Source: Mesostigma viride (lineage: Eukaryota > Streptophyta > Mesostigmatophyceae > Mesostigmatales > Mesostigmataceae). Taken from it: DNA of 64,000 nucleotides. This document shows positions 10,181-20,852 of the stretch, in pieces. Within the stretch, counting starts at the first letter, position 1; the number at the start of each line of letters is the position of its first letter. The notes below the pieces were generated by a model. That model was not told the origin of the DNA, ran no database searches, and saw only the letters and a list, made by a program, of their open reading frames with translations. The stretch covers positions 1 through 64,000 of the forward strand of contig RPFO01000727.1 in assembly GCA_009746045.1 (NCBI GenBank). The letters run 5' to 3'. Position numbers and translations under genes: made by a program.

Positions 10181-11665
10181 CATTTATTTATTCATGCCAT
10201 CACCCCCCCACATTTAATGATTAATGCCATCACCCCCAACATTCATTTATTCATGCCATCACACCCCACATTCTTTTATTCATGGCAGCACCCCCCACAT
10301 TTATTTTATTCATGCCATCACCCCCCCACATTTAATTATTAATGCCAGCACCCCCAACATTCATTTATTCATGCCATCACACCCCCACATTCTTTTATTC
10401 ATGGCAGCACCCCCCACATTTATTTATTCATGCCATCACCCCCCCACATTTAATTATTAATGCCAGCACCCCCCAACATTCATTATTCATGCCATCACAC
10501 CCCCACATTCTTTTATTCATGGCAGCACCCCCCACATTTATTTATTCATGCCATCACCCCCCCACATTTAATTATTAATGCCAGCACCCCCCAACATTCA
10601 TTTATTCATGCCATCACACCCCCACATTCTTTTATTCATGGCAGCACCCCCCCACATTTATTTATTCATGCCATCACCCCCCCACATTTAATTATTAATG
10701 CCATCACCCCCCAACATTCATTTATTCATGCCATCACACCCCACATTCTTTTATTCATGGCAGCACCCCCCACATTTATTTATTCATGCCATCACCCCCC
10801 CACATTTAATTATTAATGCCAGCACCCCCCAACATTCATTTATTCATGCCATCACACCCCCACATTCTTTTATTCATGGCAGCACCCCCCCACATTTATT
10901 TATTCATGCCATCACCCCCCCACATTTAATTATTAATGCCAGCACCCCCAACATTCATTTATTCATGCCATCACACCCCCACATTCTTTTATTCATGGCA
11001 GCACCCCCCCACATTTATTTATTCAAGCCATCACCCCCCCACATTTTTTTTTCATGGCAGCACCCCCCACATTTATTTATTCATGCCATCACCCCCCACA
11101 TTTAATTATTAATGCCAGCACCCCCCAACATTCATTTATTCATGCCATCACACCCCCACATTCTTTTATTCATGGCAGCACCCCCCACATATATTTATTC
11201 ATGCCATCACCCCCCCACATTTAATTATTAATGCCAGCGCCCCCCAACATTCATTTATTCATGCCATCACACCCCCACATTCTTTTATTCATGGCAGCAC
11301 CCCCCCACATTTATTTATTCATGCCATCACCCCCCACATTTAATTATTAATGCCAGCACCCCCCAACATTCATTTATTCATGCCATCACACCCCCACATT
11401 CTTTTATTCATGGCAGCACCCCCCCACATTTATTTATTCATGCCATCACCCCCCCACATTTAATTATTAATGCCAGCACCCCCAACATTCATTTATTCAT
11501 GCCATCACACCCCCACATTCTTTTATTCATGGCATCACCCCCCCACATTTATTTATTCATGCCATCACCCCCACATTCTTTTATTCATGGCAGCACCCCC
11601 CCACATTTATTTATTCATGCCATCACCCCCCACATTTAATTATTAATGCCAGCACCCCCCACATG
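10181..11665 (-). repeat. C-rich minisatellite with 119-bp higher-order repeat
   Basis: Four 30-bp monomer types cycle in fixed order: CATTTAATTATTAATGCCAG, CATTCATTTATTCATGCCAT, CATTCTTTTATTCATGGCAG and CATTTATTTATTCATGCCAT, each followed by CA and a C run. About 12 cycles are present. On the minus strand the monomer has the same length and layout as the first array (TGCTG, AT-rich core, ATG, G run). It is therefore a diverged array of the same ancestral unit placed in inverted orientation. Confidence 0.85.
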
Positions 11666-11735
11666 CATTTATACATAGCATCCCCCCCCACATGTATTTA
11701 TACGTAGCTTCCCCCCCCAAATGTATTTATACGTG
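11660..11735 (-). repeat. Inverted copies of the first minisatellite monomer at far edge
   Basis: ACATGCATTTATACATAGCA, ACATGTATTTATACGTAGCT and AAATGTATTTATACGTGG, each separated by a C8 run, are reverse complements of monomers close to the first array (TACGTA and ACATGT words retained). The double array is thus bounded by opposite-strand copies of the same unit. Confidence 0.75.
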
Positions 11736-11742
11736 GTCGTAA

Positions 11743-12095
11743 GGGTCTCGCTGCGGGTAGACCCTCGGAATTTTGTTTTTGTATTGACGTAAGGGTCTCG
11801 CTGCAGCGAGACCCCAAGGAATGTCAATTTTTCATGTTTTCATGATGGGGGGTCTTTCTTTTCTCACCCTTAAAATGATTTGTTTTTGTATCGGTGTTAG
11901 GGTCTCGCTGCAGCGAGACCCTACGAATGTCGACTTTTAATGTTTGCAAGATGGGAGGGGGCTTTCTTCGCTCACCCTAAAAATGATTTGTTTTTGTTTG
12001 ACGTTAGGGTCTCGCTGCAGCGAGACGCCAAAGTTTTGCATTAAACTAAATGTCCCTTTTAGAATCCACGAAAGGGTCTAGCTGCAGCGAGACCC
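11743..12095. repeat. Five CTGCAG palindromes upstream of the rightward gene
   Basis: Copies start at 11743, 11793, 11900, 12007 and 12074. Three successive ones are spaced 107, 107 and 67 bp apart, and their spacers resemble each other (AATGTC...TTTT...ATGATTTGTTTTTGT), so a 107-bp unit has been duplicated. The copies at 11793 and 11900 are perfect 22-base palindromes. This is the likely promoter or 5' UTR region of the rightward gene. Confidence 0.8.
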
Positions 12096-12172
12096 TCCCC
12101 ATCGTTTTTCTGCCGGCGATTCAGATTCTGAATGACATTTGTGAAACTTGCTTTTTTGATATTGTTCTGCAG

Positions 12173-13319
12173 ATGTCGTCCTCCTATTCCGATTCTGTCA
12201 AGGCCACTCCCGTTTCACCCAAGATGACGTCGAACACCTCGCCCGTAAATGCTCTGGCGAGGTCCCCCCCCACCGAGTCCCCCTCGCCCTCCAAGTCCAA
12301 CTTGCCCCCCAGCGAGTTGGACAGAATTATACCCCCCAACCCTCTCGCTGCTGCGTCTCGCGCTCCGTCCCGCTCTCCGCCCCGTAAGTCTCCATCGCCG
12401 CCCCCAAGTCGGCCGGAGCTACTGCGTCCCGCTCGCCGCCCCGCAAGTCCCCCAAGTCCCCCGCAACTGCGACCCGTTCGCCGAACCGCAAGTCCCCCTC
12501 TCCGCCCAAAGTTCCCCCCGCTACCGCGTCCCGCTCTCCTTCTCGCAAGTCCCCCTCGCCGTCAACCAAGAACCCCGCAACTGCGTCCCGCTCGCCGTCC
12601 CGCTCTCCTTCCCCCAAGTCCCGCTCGCCGCCACCCAAGTCCCCCGCTTCTGCGTCCCGCTCGCCGTCCCCCAAGCATTCCAGTTCTAAGCGTAAGCCTG
12701 CGGCCGAGTGGGTAGAGGAAGACGACCGCACCAAAGAGCTCAGGAAGCTGAGGAAGTCTATCAGTGAGCTTGTTGAGGAGGACGAGCGCGATCAGACTAA
12801 CGGGAGGCCTGAAGACCCGGAATCGCCGGTTCGGGAGTCGCGTCAGAAGCGGTTGTCCGATTTGTTAGCAATGGCCGCAAGCTTTGCTGACGAATACGCG
12901 GCTCTCGACAAGAAGGACAAGGAGAAGGAGAAGGCGGAGAGGGAGGCCATCGAGAAGGCGGAGAGGGAGAGGGTGGAGAGGGAGGAGAAGGAGAGGCTGG
13001 AGAAGGCGGAGAGGGAGGAGGAGGAGAGGGAGTACAAGGAGAAAAAGGCTGCCCAGGAGAAGGAGCACAGGATCCTGGTGGCGAAGCAGAAGGAGGAGGC
13101 GAAGAAGAAGACGGAGGCGGCAGCGAAGGAATTCTTGCGGAGGAGGCCGCTCTTTTTTTGCAGATGCGACAGGAGAGGATGAAGGCGGAAGAGGCCGCGA
13201 GGAAGATGGAGGAGGAGGCTGCGAGGAAGGAGGAGGAGGCTGCGAAGGCAGTTGAGGGGGAGAAGGACGAGAACGGGAGCCCACCCCTTCTTCACGAAGG
13301 ATTTTCAGTCGATTATCAG
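12173..13319 (+). CDS. Exon 1: RS-like repeats then charged coiled coil
   Basis: An ATG at 12173 follows CTGCAG, itself a possible acceptor. The first part is rich in SRSP, RKSP and PPKSP repeats (about 12250-12680), like RS domains of splicing-related or chromatin-associated proteins. The next part (about 12690-13300) is a long E/K/R/A coiled coil (KAERERVEREEKERLEKAER). The frame shifts at the C5 run near 12403 and again near 13133, and the coding pattern continues on both sides of each shift. The exon ends at a CAG/GTATGT donor. The role is unknown; nucleic-acid association is a guess from composition. Confidence 0.5.
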
Positions 13320-13417
13320 GTATGTTTATTAATGTGAGACGTACATTTTTCAGATGGCTTGAACGGCGTGTGTGTATCGTAGAAAGGGTGGGATTTTATG
13401 TCATACATTGATCGTAA

Positions 13418-13439
13418 GGGTCTAGCTGCGGAGAGACGT
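13418..13439. repeat. CTGCGG variant palindrome in intron 1
   Basis: GGGTCTAGCTGCGGAGAGAC lies in the 187-bp intron 13320-13506. Confidence 0.75.
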
Positions 13440-13506
13440 TGACCTAGGAGTTAAGGTTGTTGACGACGACGATGTGTGGCCTTTTTTTTACTCTTGTTGT
13501 CTGCAG

Positions 13507-14554
13507 CCCGACACGCTGGCCATTCTGAAACAGTACCTGGCTCAGGCTGAGTCTGAGTCTGGGGTGAGTCGTAAAGCCGAAAAGGGCTTGAGAGGCTTGA
13601 TCCGCTTTCTTTCGGCCGAGATAGCGTTTGCAGAGAAGTCCGGTGTCGTCGTGGACCGTCCGGAGTCGGCAGACATAATTTGGAAGAACGACCGCTGGGC
13701 CGTCTTGCATTGTTCGAAGCCACACAGCGAGCCATTCATGGGAAGAGGGTCGTTGGTGACGACATGTATGAGGTTTTGAAGATCGCGCAGTCGTGCATCC
13801 TTAATCTGAAGGAGGATGTCGGACGTTACTTTCCCCGTCGTGCTTTAATATGGTCGACGCTCTTTGATGAGGTTGAAAAGTTCGAGGTCCACATTGGCTT
13901 CACATGCATCGAGGCTTCCTATATGGAAACCTTGAAAACCACTGCGTTGCATCAGCTCTTTAAACTCATGACTGGAGATATGAGAGCGGATTCGAGGGCT
14001 TCACTGTCGGAAGATGAAGTGTTTGATATTGTCAGGCAAGGATTTGTTGACACGTCCAACAGTGACTTATCGTAATTGTGCCGGGAAGAATGAATGACGT
14101 AGGAGGATTGGAGGAGCGCGCACATGAAGTGATCGCGCATTTGGACATGGCAAGAGACCACTTACTGCAATCTTTTGTTAAGTGGCGGACTGACTTTCTT
14201 GTCAGCCCGGACGCCAGCCTTTCGCGGGAAGCGGTCGCTTTCTTTTTGGATTGGGCTGGACAGGTGATCCAAAGTTTCCGGCACCGGGAGGACTTCCATG
14301 TTATTCAGACATATAAGCCATACCGGGAAGTCGTCCAGGAATGGTTGGATCAAATCTCGTTGGTTGATTGTCTCCAGAGTATCCGAACCAAGACAGACAC
14401 GGAGTGGTCTGATTTAGAGGCGGGAGGCCATTGGCAGTCCCTCGAGTTGTTCTTCGAGGCGGAATTGAGGCGGCAACTGGAAAAGGAGAGAGCCCATCAA
14501 GTGCCGATATGGCCTTTGGGGAAGATTTTGAGGAGGTGGAAGTTCTACGTTTCG
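13507..14554 (+). CDS. Exon 2: helical domain, unknown
   Basis: It opens with PDTLAILKQYLAQAESESG after a CTGCAG acceptor and ends before GTACGT. It encodes about 350 mostly helical residues, including KRVVGDDMYEVLKIAQSCIL and a Trp-rich end (WPLGKILRRWKFYVS). The reading phase changes near 13700 and 14070, while coding character persists. No domain recognised. Confidence 0.5.
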
Positions 14555-14661
14555 GTACGTTAACTTGCCGATATCGTTTATCGATTTGGGTTGTTTCCAT
14601 TCCCTGAATAGGGCTCTATATGCTGACCAACCTTCATGGTTTGTCCTGTCATATCATGCAG

Positions 14662-15177
14662 GGGGGCTCCATGCCAGGGGACGTATCGGAGGATTTACCT
14701 AATTTGTCAGACTTGGTTGATAAGGTGGGTGCTTGTCCGTCGAGTTTCCACGAGCATCTTACATGGGGTCTAGCTGCAGGTAGACCCTCACCCTTTTATT
14801 GAGACTGACATGTTCGGCTAATTTCAACGGTGCCCCCAACCAATCTGTTGTCTTTTTTCAGGGGGCGGCTGCGGCGATGGCTGTTGACAGTGCTGGTATT
14901 TGGTCTGGACTCGAGATGGAAATGGTAAGCATTAAACGATATCCGGATGTCTGCATTTCGCCTGAAGTTTTAGTGAGCGCATTATGCGAAATATACAAAT
15001 GTCGACTAATTTTGATTTCCAATGAGCTGTCGTATTCGGTGTTGACAGGCGGGGGGTTTGGCCTCAGCAGGCGCTGCCGGAGAGGAAGAAAACGCTGGAG
15101 GAGATGAGGATGGGGGGGATGAAAACGCTGGAGGAGATGAGGATGGGGGAGACGCTGAGGGAGAAGTGGCTGTGCAG
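14662..15177 (+). CDS. Exons 3-5: small phase-0 exons of 63, 63 and 129 nt
   Basis: 14662-14724, 14862-14924 and 15049-15177 are each flanked by CAG acceptors and GTGGGT, GTAAGC and GTACGT donors. All lengths are multiples of three, so any of them could be skipped without changing frame. They encode short acidic or Gly/Ala-rich segments. The last contains two copies of ENAGGDEDGGD-like sequence from a 30-nt internal duplication. Confidence 0.55.
14766..14787. repeat. CTGCAG palindrome in intron 3
   Basis: GGGTCTAGCTGCAGGTAGAC lies inside the intron 14725-14861. Confidence 0.8.
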
Positions 15178-15303
15178 GTACGTTCATCCGCCGCGAGTTC
15201 GTGTGATTTTTTTCGTGCTGAGGGGTATCTCCGCAGAGAGACGATGGTGCAACAATCGAACTGAGGTCAAGTCCCTTCTTGTTCGTTTTTTTTTGTCATG
15301 CAG

Positions 15304-15845
15304 GCGGGGGCTGTCGCTGGGGGTACTGCGGGGGGGAAGGCGGCGAAGCCCCATTGACTGAGCATGAAAGGGAAAAGCTGGATTCCCGCAAGAAGGTTGC
15401 GAAGGATCATATTATTGCTGTTGGCCTGATCATGCTTAAGTCTCCGCCCGATGGCGTCGATTCGGAGGGACCTGCGGGGTCCGAGTTTCGCAAGTACCTG
15501 ACACGACTTGAGGCGGAAGTCGATGCCGATTTCGATACGGAGGTGTTGGGTGACGCTACCTTTAAGAGTGAATTGGCATATGAATTTGTAAATCTGGTGA
15601 AGTCGAAAGCCACCAAGAATTTCAAGTGGCAGCCTAAGGAGTACTCAGAGGCAAAGGTTGACAAGATCGAGAAATTCATGAAGGCTGATTTTCGTCGTCG
15701 GGCCGCTGAGGGAAAAAGGGCGCTGAATGCGGTGGCAAAGGCCAACAGTAAGAAGAACGCGGAGGCGAAGGCGGCGGAGAAGGAGGCGAAGAAGGCGGAG
15801 AAGGAGAAGGCTAAGGAGGCCAAGAAGCAGCAGAAAACTGGACAG
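15304..15845 (+). CDS. Exon 6: basic helical segment
   Basis: After a CATGCAG acceptor and a Gly/Ala-rich start, the phase changes at a G7 run near 15335. A domain beginning TEHEREKLDSRKKVAKDHII follows, ending in an Ala/Lys/Glu-rich coiled coil (KAAEKEAKKAEKEKAKEAKK). The donor is CAG/GTACGA. No domain recognised. Confidence 0.5.
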
Positions 15846-15867
15846 GTACGATTGTTGTGAAAATTTA

Positions 15868-15890
15868 GACCTCTCGCTGCGGGTAGACGC
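15868..15890. repeat. Degenerate CTGCGG palindrome in intron 6
   Basis: GACCTCTCGCTGCGGGTAGA lies just after the exon 6 donor. Confidence 0.65.
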
Positions 15891-16034
15891 TGACTGGCTG
15901 CGGGACTTGGTGTTTAGTGTCAGTAAGGTATTATTCCAACAGAACTTTGTTCGTCCCTGAACAGGATGTCGTGGTCGGCCTAAAGATTACTGACTTGAGC
16001 AAATCCTGCGGTCCTTTTCGATTTTTTACTTCAG

Positions 16035-17200
16035 GATGACGGGGGGGACGAAGACGCCACGGTGGAGAAGAAGTTACCTGGTCATGACGCCGTGTTCGCG
16101 CTGGTGAAGGATATGCTCAAGTACTGCTCGAGTAGGCGGATGGCGGACGTCGATGACCTGCCAAACTGGCCCGAGTTCTCCCCCTTTCTTGAGCTGCTCC
16201 GGTCACTCAACAAGCTTTTTAAGGAGGGGGTGCTCACGAGCAGTGGGAACCCGGACACCGACCCTATCATTGAAAGCTGGAAGCCTTCGAAAAAGGTCGA
16301 CTCGAACAAGGAGGTCAGGGACCAGAACATCCGGAAGGCCAATACTCTCAGGGAAACGCGTTGGATTCGGCCGGCCGATTTTAAGCAGACCGGATGTTTC
16401 AGTATGCGGATCCAGACGGTCAACGCGCTTATTTTGCCAGAGGCTTTGAGGCAGCGGCGTTTAAACCTTGAAACCATTAAGGAGAACGGCCGCATTCTCC
16501 TCAATGCGCGGGACAACGCCTTGCACTTCAAGGTTGTTGTCCCGGTCTGGCAGTTCCCTTTCCAGGCGCTTGCCGAATCTCAACCTGACCTGTTCGACAA
16601 GCAAATCTTGTGCATGCCGGATTTCGTCAAGTGGCTGAAGCATTCACCACGGCGCCAAGATTGACGCGGAGGATGTGGGGTCCAGGTACTTCCGGCCCCT
16701 TTCGGATACTGAAGTCGACGTGTGGCTTAACACGGAGTCCACCACCTCTTTCCTCGCGAGAGGACTTGAGTGGCGTACCTACGCCAGGGTGGACGAGGTG
16801 GCCGCAGTTTTGCCTCAGGAGATCGAGGGCAGTCGGGTTTTTCAACCTGCTGTGCAATACTGCGATGAAGTCCTACGATCCGAAATTTTTTGAGGAACGG
16901 GTACCGGTACCGTATCTGGTTCTCCGGTACGCGGTGGTGGATGGGAACCACTACTTTAAGGGGTTAAAGTCGTTTCTCAGGGGGCCGGATGGCGGGTGGG
17001 GAGAGGTTCGGGCAATGATGTGCGAGGGTGGGGCGGAGTCCAATTTCGCAAATACTCCTAAGGAGGCGGAGCACGCCTTCCAGGACCTGTTGCGGAAATT
17101 CCGTGGTGGTTACATGGGTACGAACGTCATTCTTCTCAAGGGTGGCGACCTGCTCCCGTCGTGGAGTGAGCTGCGAAATCTACCTAAGGCAAAAGAAGAT
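16035..17200 (+). CDS. Exon 7: about 390-residue conserved-looking domain, unknown
   Basis: It starts after TTTACTTCAG with DDGGDEDATVEKKLPGHDAV and ends before GTAAGC. Sequence complexity is high (RETRWIRPADFKQTGCFSMR; VPVPYLVLRYAVVDGNHYF), so this is the best candidate for a folded domain in the gene. The phase changes near 16645 and at a T5 run near 16840, with clear coding on both sides. It is not recognised; no DDE, tyrosine recombinase, polymerase or helicase motif is seen. Confidence 0.5.
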
Positions 17201-17220
17201 GTAAGCTATCTATTTTGGCA

Positions 17221-17398
17221 GGGTCTAGCTGCGGGTAGACCCTCGGAATTTTCGTGGTTGTTTTTTGTGTGCGCTTCAAGTTTTTTGCGAGGGTCTCGCT
17301 GCAGCTAGACCCTCTCCTTTTTTTTGTTGGAATTTTCGTTGCGTATTGTCGGCCGTTTCTTTTTCGAATTTTGTTAGGGTCTATCCGCAGCTATACCC
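17221..17398. repeat. Three CTGCAG-type palindromes in intron 7
   Basis: Copies at 17221 (CTGCGG centre), 17291 (CTGCAG) and 17377 (ATCCGCAGCTAT core) within one 255-bp intron. Confidence 0.85.
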
Positions 17399-17455
17399 CT
17401 CGCCTTTTATGACTGAGTTTTGTCGTTGCTCGCTCGATGTTAATTGATGTCGCAG

Positions 17456-19973
17456 GCGGTGCTGACCGGCAAGCTGGAGAAGCTGTTCGACATCGCCAAG
17501 GGGGCGAATTCGGAGGACTTAGCCGTGGCGGATCGTACGCTGGGCCAGGCGTTGCTTGACGTGTGGAACTACAACAAGCTATATCTATACGGCAAAGTCA
17601 CGCGTGGGAAGGGCCACTATATTGCGGATGGCCACTACACCAATCTGCTCACGTACATCCTCCCGGCTATGCGGCAAGCGGGGGGAAGGGAAGGGAATGT
17701 GGAGCCGGCAGCGGTGGATGTACACGAGGAGGAAGCAGAAGGAAAGAAAAAGCCGGCCCACAGCATTGCTTCAGTGCATTCCGCTTACAGTCGCACGCTG
17801 GCCAACACGTTTCTCCGTCTGACACAGGAGCAGACTGATGATCCTGCCTCAACGAAACCCGCGCCTGAGGAGGTGATGATGCAAAGGTGCAAATTCGCCA
17901 ATGCAGAGGGGGAGAAGAAAGGCCAGAAGGTCTCTTGGACTTCTTTCAGGAACTTGGCCAGCCTTCCTATGATGGACGCCGTGATCGATTGCATCATGAG
18001 CTGCCAGGTTGGACCGGAAAAGCTCACCAAGTTGGTGGAGATCGCCAAGGATGTGCTGGAGTGCCTGCGGCTGACCATTTGCGCCAGATTCAAGGAGGAT
18101 GAGACGCTGGAAGCGCAATGCAAGGACGCAAATGGCAAGGAGTTTGTGGCGTCTCATATTTTCGAACTCGTCTTCAATCTCCATCCTCTCGCTCGGCCGG
18201 TCGGCAGGAAGGAGATTGTGGCCAGATACCGGGAATTTTGGGATGTGGCCGTCATCATAACGAGGAACATCGCCTACCTTCTTAAAGCCAAAAAACACGC
18301 CGCACATCTGAGGATTCCGAGAAAGGATATCAGTAATGGCAAGATCGACTTTCAGGAGATTCTGCTAAAAGAGAGCGAGGACAAGACGGTGGGTTTGGCA
18401 CTTTTGGCTCCGGAAGCGTTCAGGAAGTACGCTCCAAAAGTTGGATTACTCGAAGGGGGGGTGAAGGAGGCGGCGATGAAGGGGCCGGTGAAGGGGCTGG
18501 AGAAGGGAAGGGAAAGGGGAAGGAGACGGAGGCGAAGAAGGAGAGGAGGCGAAGGAGGAGGAGGAGTGGGACGTGAAGTATGAGTGGCAGAGTGTGGACT
18601 GGGGCCGTCGCCGGGTCTGGTTTTGCTGTCAGGAACTAGACGGTGATGATGATGACAAGTCGCTCGTCAAGCAGGTGGCAGGCGAGGTTGCCTCAGCTTC
18701 AGCCCGCCCCTTTCCCTTGGGCAGGTCCCTTCCGTGCCTGAGCCTGCTGAACTTGGCGAACATTTGGGGTGATAAGTGGAGTAACTTTCAGTCCAGGTGG
18801 TGGGCGTTCGGTCCTTGCCCGAGAATCGGACATTCCCCAACCGGGCGGGATGTACGATCATGTGCTGAAGGCTTGCGCCCACGAGTTTTTCTCCAGGTTC
18901 GAACCGATGGTGATCGTGTTTGGTACCGAGACGGAGATTAAGGGGTTTCAAGAGATAGTGGAAAGGATCGGGAAAGGGAGTGAATTGTGGGAGCGGCTTG
19001 AACAGGGGGAAGGTGATGGGGGGCCTAGGCTCGGAAGGGCGAAGAAGCGAAAAGCTTCCCACGAAGCTGGGGGATTGTCCGCCGTGGTGGAGAGGGATGA
19101 CCAACAGTTGTTGGAGGGAGGGGATGGAGGGGATGGAGGTCCGGCAGGAGGGTCTAACCGCGGAGAGACCCCCGTCGAGGTCAGAACGCAGCAGGCCGAA
19201 CAGATGACGGGGCCTGAAGGTGATTCGGATCCGCCTGCGGCGAAGAAGCCCGCTTCTCAAGTGACTCGACGGGCAGTCGTGTCACTTGTTGAGGATGATG
19301 GAGGTGGGCCTTCCAAGCCTGCCGCGTCGCAGCCCGTTTTTCAGGTTCCGAAGAAGCAGCTTCGGGTTCCCCCGGCGACTCTGCCCACCCCGGCGCCTCT
19401 GCCCAGTTCTCAGGTACCGAAGAAGCAGCTTCGGGTTCCCCCGCCGACTCTGGCCATTTCTCAGGTACCGAAGAAGCAGCTTCGTAAGCCAGTTGTGGCA
19501 GTGGCTGATTCGGACGACGATGCTGAGGAGGAGGAGGAGGAGGAGGACGACGATGCTGAGGAGGAGGAGGGGGAGGAGGAGGAGGAGGAGGAGGAGGAGC
19601 AGCACGTTGCTACCAAGAAATCCGCCAAGGGTGGGAAGGCTGCGGAGCACGTTGCTTCCAAGAAATCGGCCAAGGTGGGGAAGCCTCCCAAGCCTGCCCT
19701 GCCTCAGAAACGGCGTCGAAAAGCAGTTGTGCTTTCAGATTCGGACGATGAGGAGGAGAAGGAGGAGGAGGATGGCGGCGGAGAGGAGGAGGACGGGGGA
19801 AAGGAGCGCGTTGCTTCCAAGAAGTTACCCAAGACCGCGAAGACTGCCAAGGTTGCCGAGCCCGCCAAACCCGCCCCGGCGCCTGCCCCCCACCCCCAGA
19901 CGGGGTCTACCTGCGAGCAGAGGTCGAAGGAAAAGGCCAAAAAGGGTAAGAAAAAATCTGCGAGTGAATTCTG
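17456..19973 (+). CDS. Exon 8: helical domain followed by acidic, lysine-rich tail
   Basis: It starts after GTCGCAG with AVLTGKLEKLFDIAKGANSE. The first 300 residues look folded (DVWNYNKLYLYGKVTRGKGH, WDVAVIITRNIAYLLKAKKH). After about 18450 it becomes Gly/Glu/Lys-rich. From about 19240 there are three copies of QVPKKQLR, then long Asp/Glu runs (19510-19600, 19740-19800) alternating with KKSAKGGK-like basic stretches, typical of chromatin-associated or histone-chaperone-like tails by composition only. Phase changes near 18560 and 18700 may hide a further intron. Donor CTG/GTATGT at 19974. Confidence 0.5.
19150..19171. repeat. Palindrome-like copy inside coding sequence
   Basis: GGGTCTAACCGCGGAGAGAC lies in frame within exon 8, encoding about SNRGET. 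It is the only copy I see in a probable exon. Confidence 0.6.
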
Positions 19974-20068
19974 GTATGTAGAGTGTTTTGATTTTTTACG
20001 GTTGGCAGTCCGATTTCTACTAACTCGATTTTAGTCATGCGTTGATGGCATGATCGGTTTGCTCGCAG

Positions 20069-20631
20069 GTAATGAGGATGTGGAGCAGTTACTTCGCTTG
20101 GCTAATGTGGCGGTGGGCTTCGGACCAGCGGCTGTACATGCTGACACTTCCGGACGGGAGGAGCCTAAGGGGGCGGAAGACAGTCAGGCGGGCGATGAGG
20201 ATGATGACAAGCCCACGTTGGAAATGAGACTTATGGACGGGGAAATGGGGTTCGGAGCACCAGAGGCCTTTTGGTGTGATGGGTGGACTTTAGCCATTAT
20301 GCAAGCAGGGAACAAGGATACGGCTACGCCAATGTATGCCAAGCTAGAAGACGTCATGCTTTATGGGCAGGTGTCTGGATACGACACCAAGTGGAGGGAC
20401 GTCGCATTTAAGTTTTTCGCTGAGGGGGAGAAGGGAGGGAAGTTGAAGAACAAGTTGTGGTGGATGCCGCTGGACTACGCGATGAAGGTGGTAAAGCTGA
20501 CGGATGGCAAGAGCTGGAAGGATGTGGAAGTCTGGGCGCCTGCAAAGGAGATCGATAAGAAGAGGAGGAACTCGAAAACGGAACAGCAGATCGCGGAAGC
20601 GAAATTACGGAAGAGGCCCTCGAAAGTGTGA
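20069..20631 (+). CDS. Exon 9: C-terminal segment of rightward gene
   Basis: After GCTCGCAG it encodes about 187 residues to a TGA: an acidic stretch, then a Trp-rich segment (AFWCDGWTLAIMQAGNKD, KNKLWWMPLDYAMK) and a basic end (KKRRNSKTEQQIAEAKLRKR) that may act as a nuclear signal. No domain recognised. Confidence 0.55.
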
Positions 20632-20852
20632 GGGAAAGTTAGCACTTGGACATGCGCTGGCAATGCTCGTCCTATGGTTAATACAAAGGTTAGGATGATG
20701 TCGAGTCTCTCCACGTAAAATTTACATGAATTACTAACTTTCAAGCCTCTCGATGTGGAATGTACGCTCAAATTGACATGAATTAAGCATTATGACACCA
20801 AATTAGCTCGAAAATACGCGATCGGACGCCAAATTCGCGCGAAAAAAAGATA
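20632..20852. other. Right subterminal region
   Basis: 3' flank of the rightward gene. It contains AGTCTCTCCACG and GCCTCTCGATGTGGAATGTA-like degenerate words and CGGACGCCAAATTCGCG near the terminus. No gene seen. Confidence 0.4.

Larger units (their letters stand above)
12173..20631 (+). other. Rightward multi-exon gene or gene cluster of unknown function
   Basis: At least nine exons are supported by GT-AG sites: 12173-13319, 13507-14554, 14662-14724, 14862-14924, 15049-15177, 15304-15845, 16035-17200, 17456-19973 and 20069-20631. Overall it is an RS-like and coiled-coil N-terminus, a large helical middle and an acidic, lysine-rich tail. I recognise no enzyme domain. Introns of 95-255 bp often carry the CTGCAG palindrome. 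Single-base phase changes (near 12403, 13133, 13700, 14070, 15335, 16645, 16840, 18560 and 18700) mean it is decayed or contains assembly indels. It could be two adjacent genes, since 17456-19973 could start anew. Ending 300 bp before the right terminus, it is the second major gene of the element. Confidence 0.55.

Noticed and set aside
8540..10342. Very long forward frames (up to 600 codons) through the G-rich array
   Set aside because: They exist in all three frames only because the 30-bp monomer has no stop codon; the product is a pure repeat with no other coding sign.
10224..11105. Forward frames of 78-135 codons in the C-rich array
   Set aside because: Same cause: repeat units read through, with no independent support.
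8581..11735. CRISPR array
   Set aside because: The repeats are head-to-tail with no unique spacers, and the context is eukaryotic; these are minisatellites.
12843..13295. Leftward Ser/Leu-rich frames
   Set aside because: Antisense of the Glu/Lys coiled coil of exon 1.
3861..19171. CTGCAG palindromes as rho-independent terminators
   Set aside because: No consistent T-tract follows them, they lie in introns, and the gene structure is eukaryotic.
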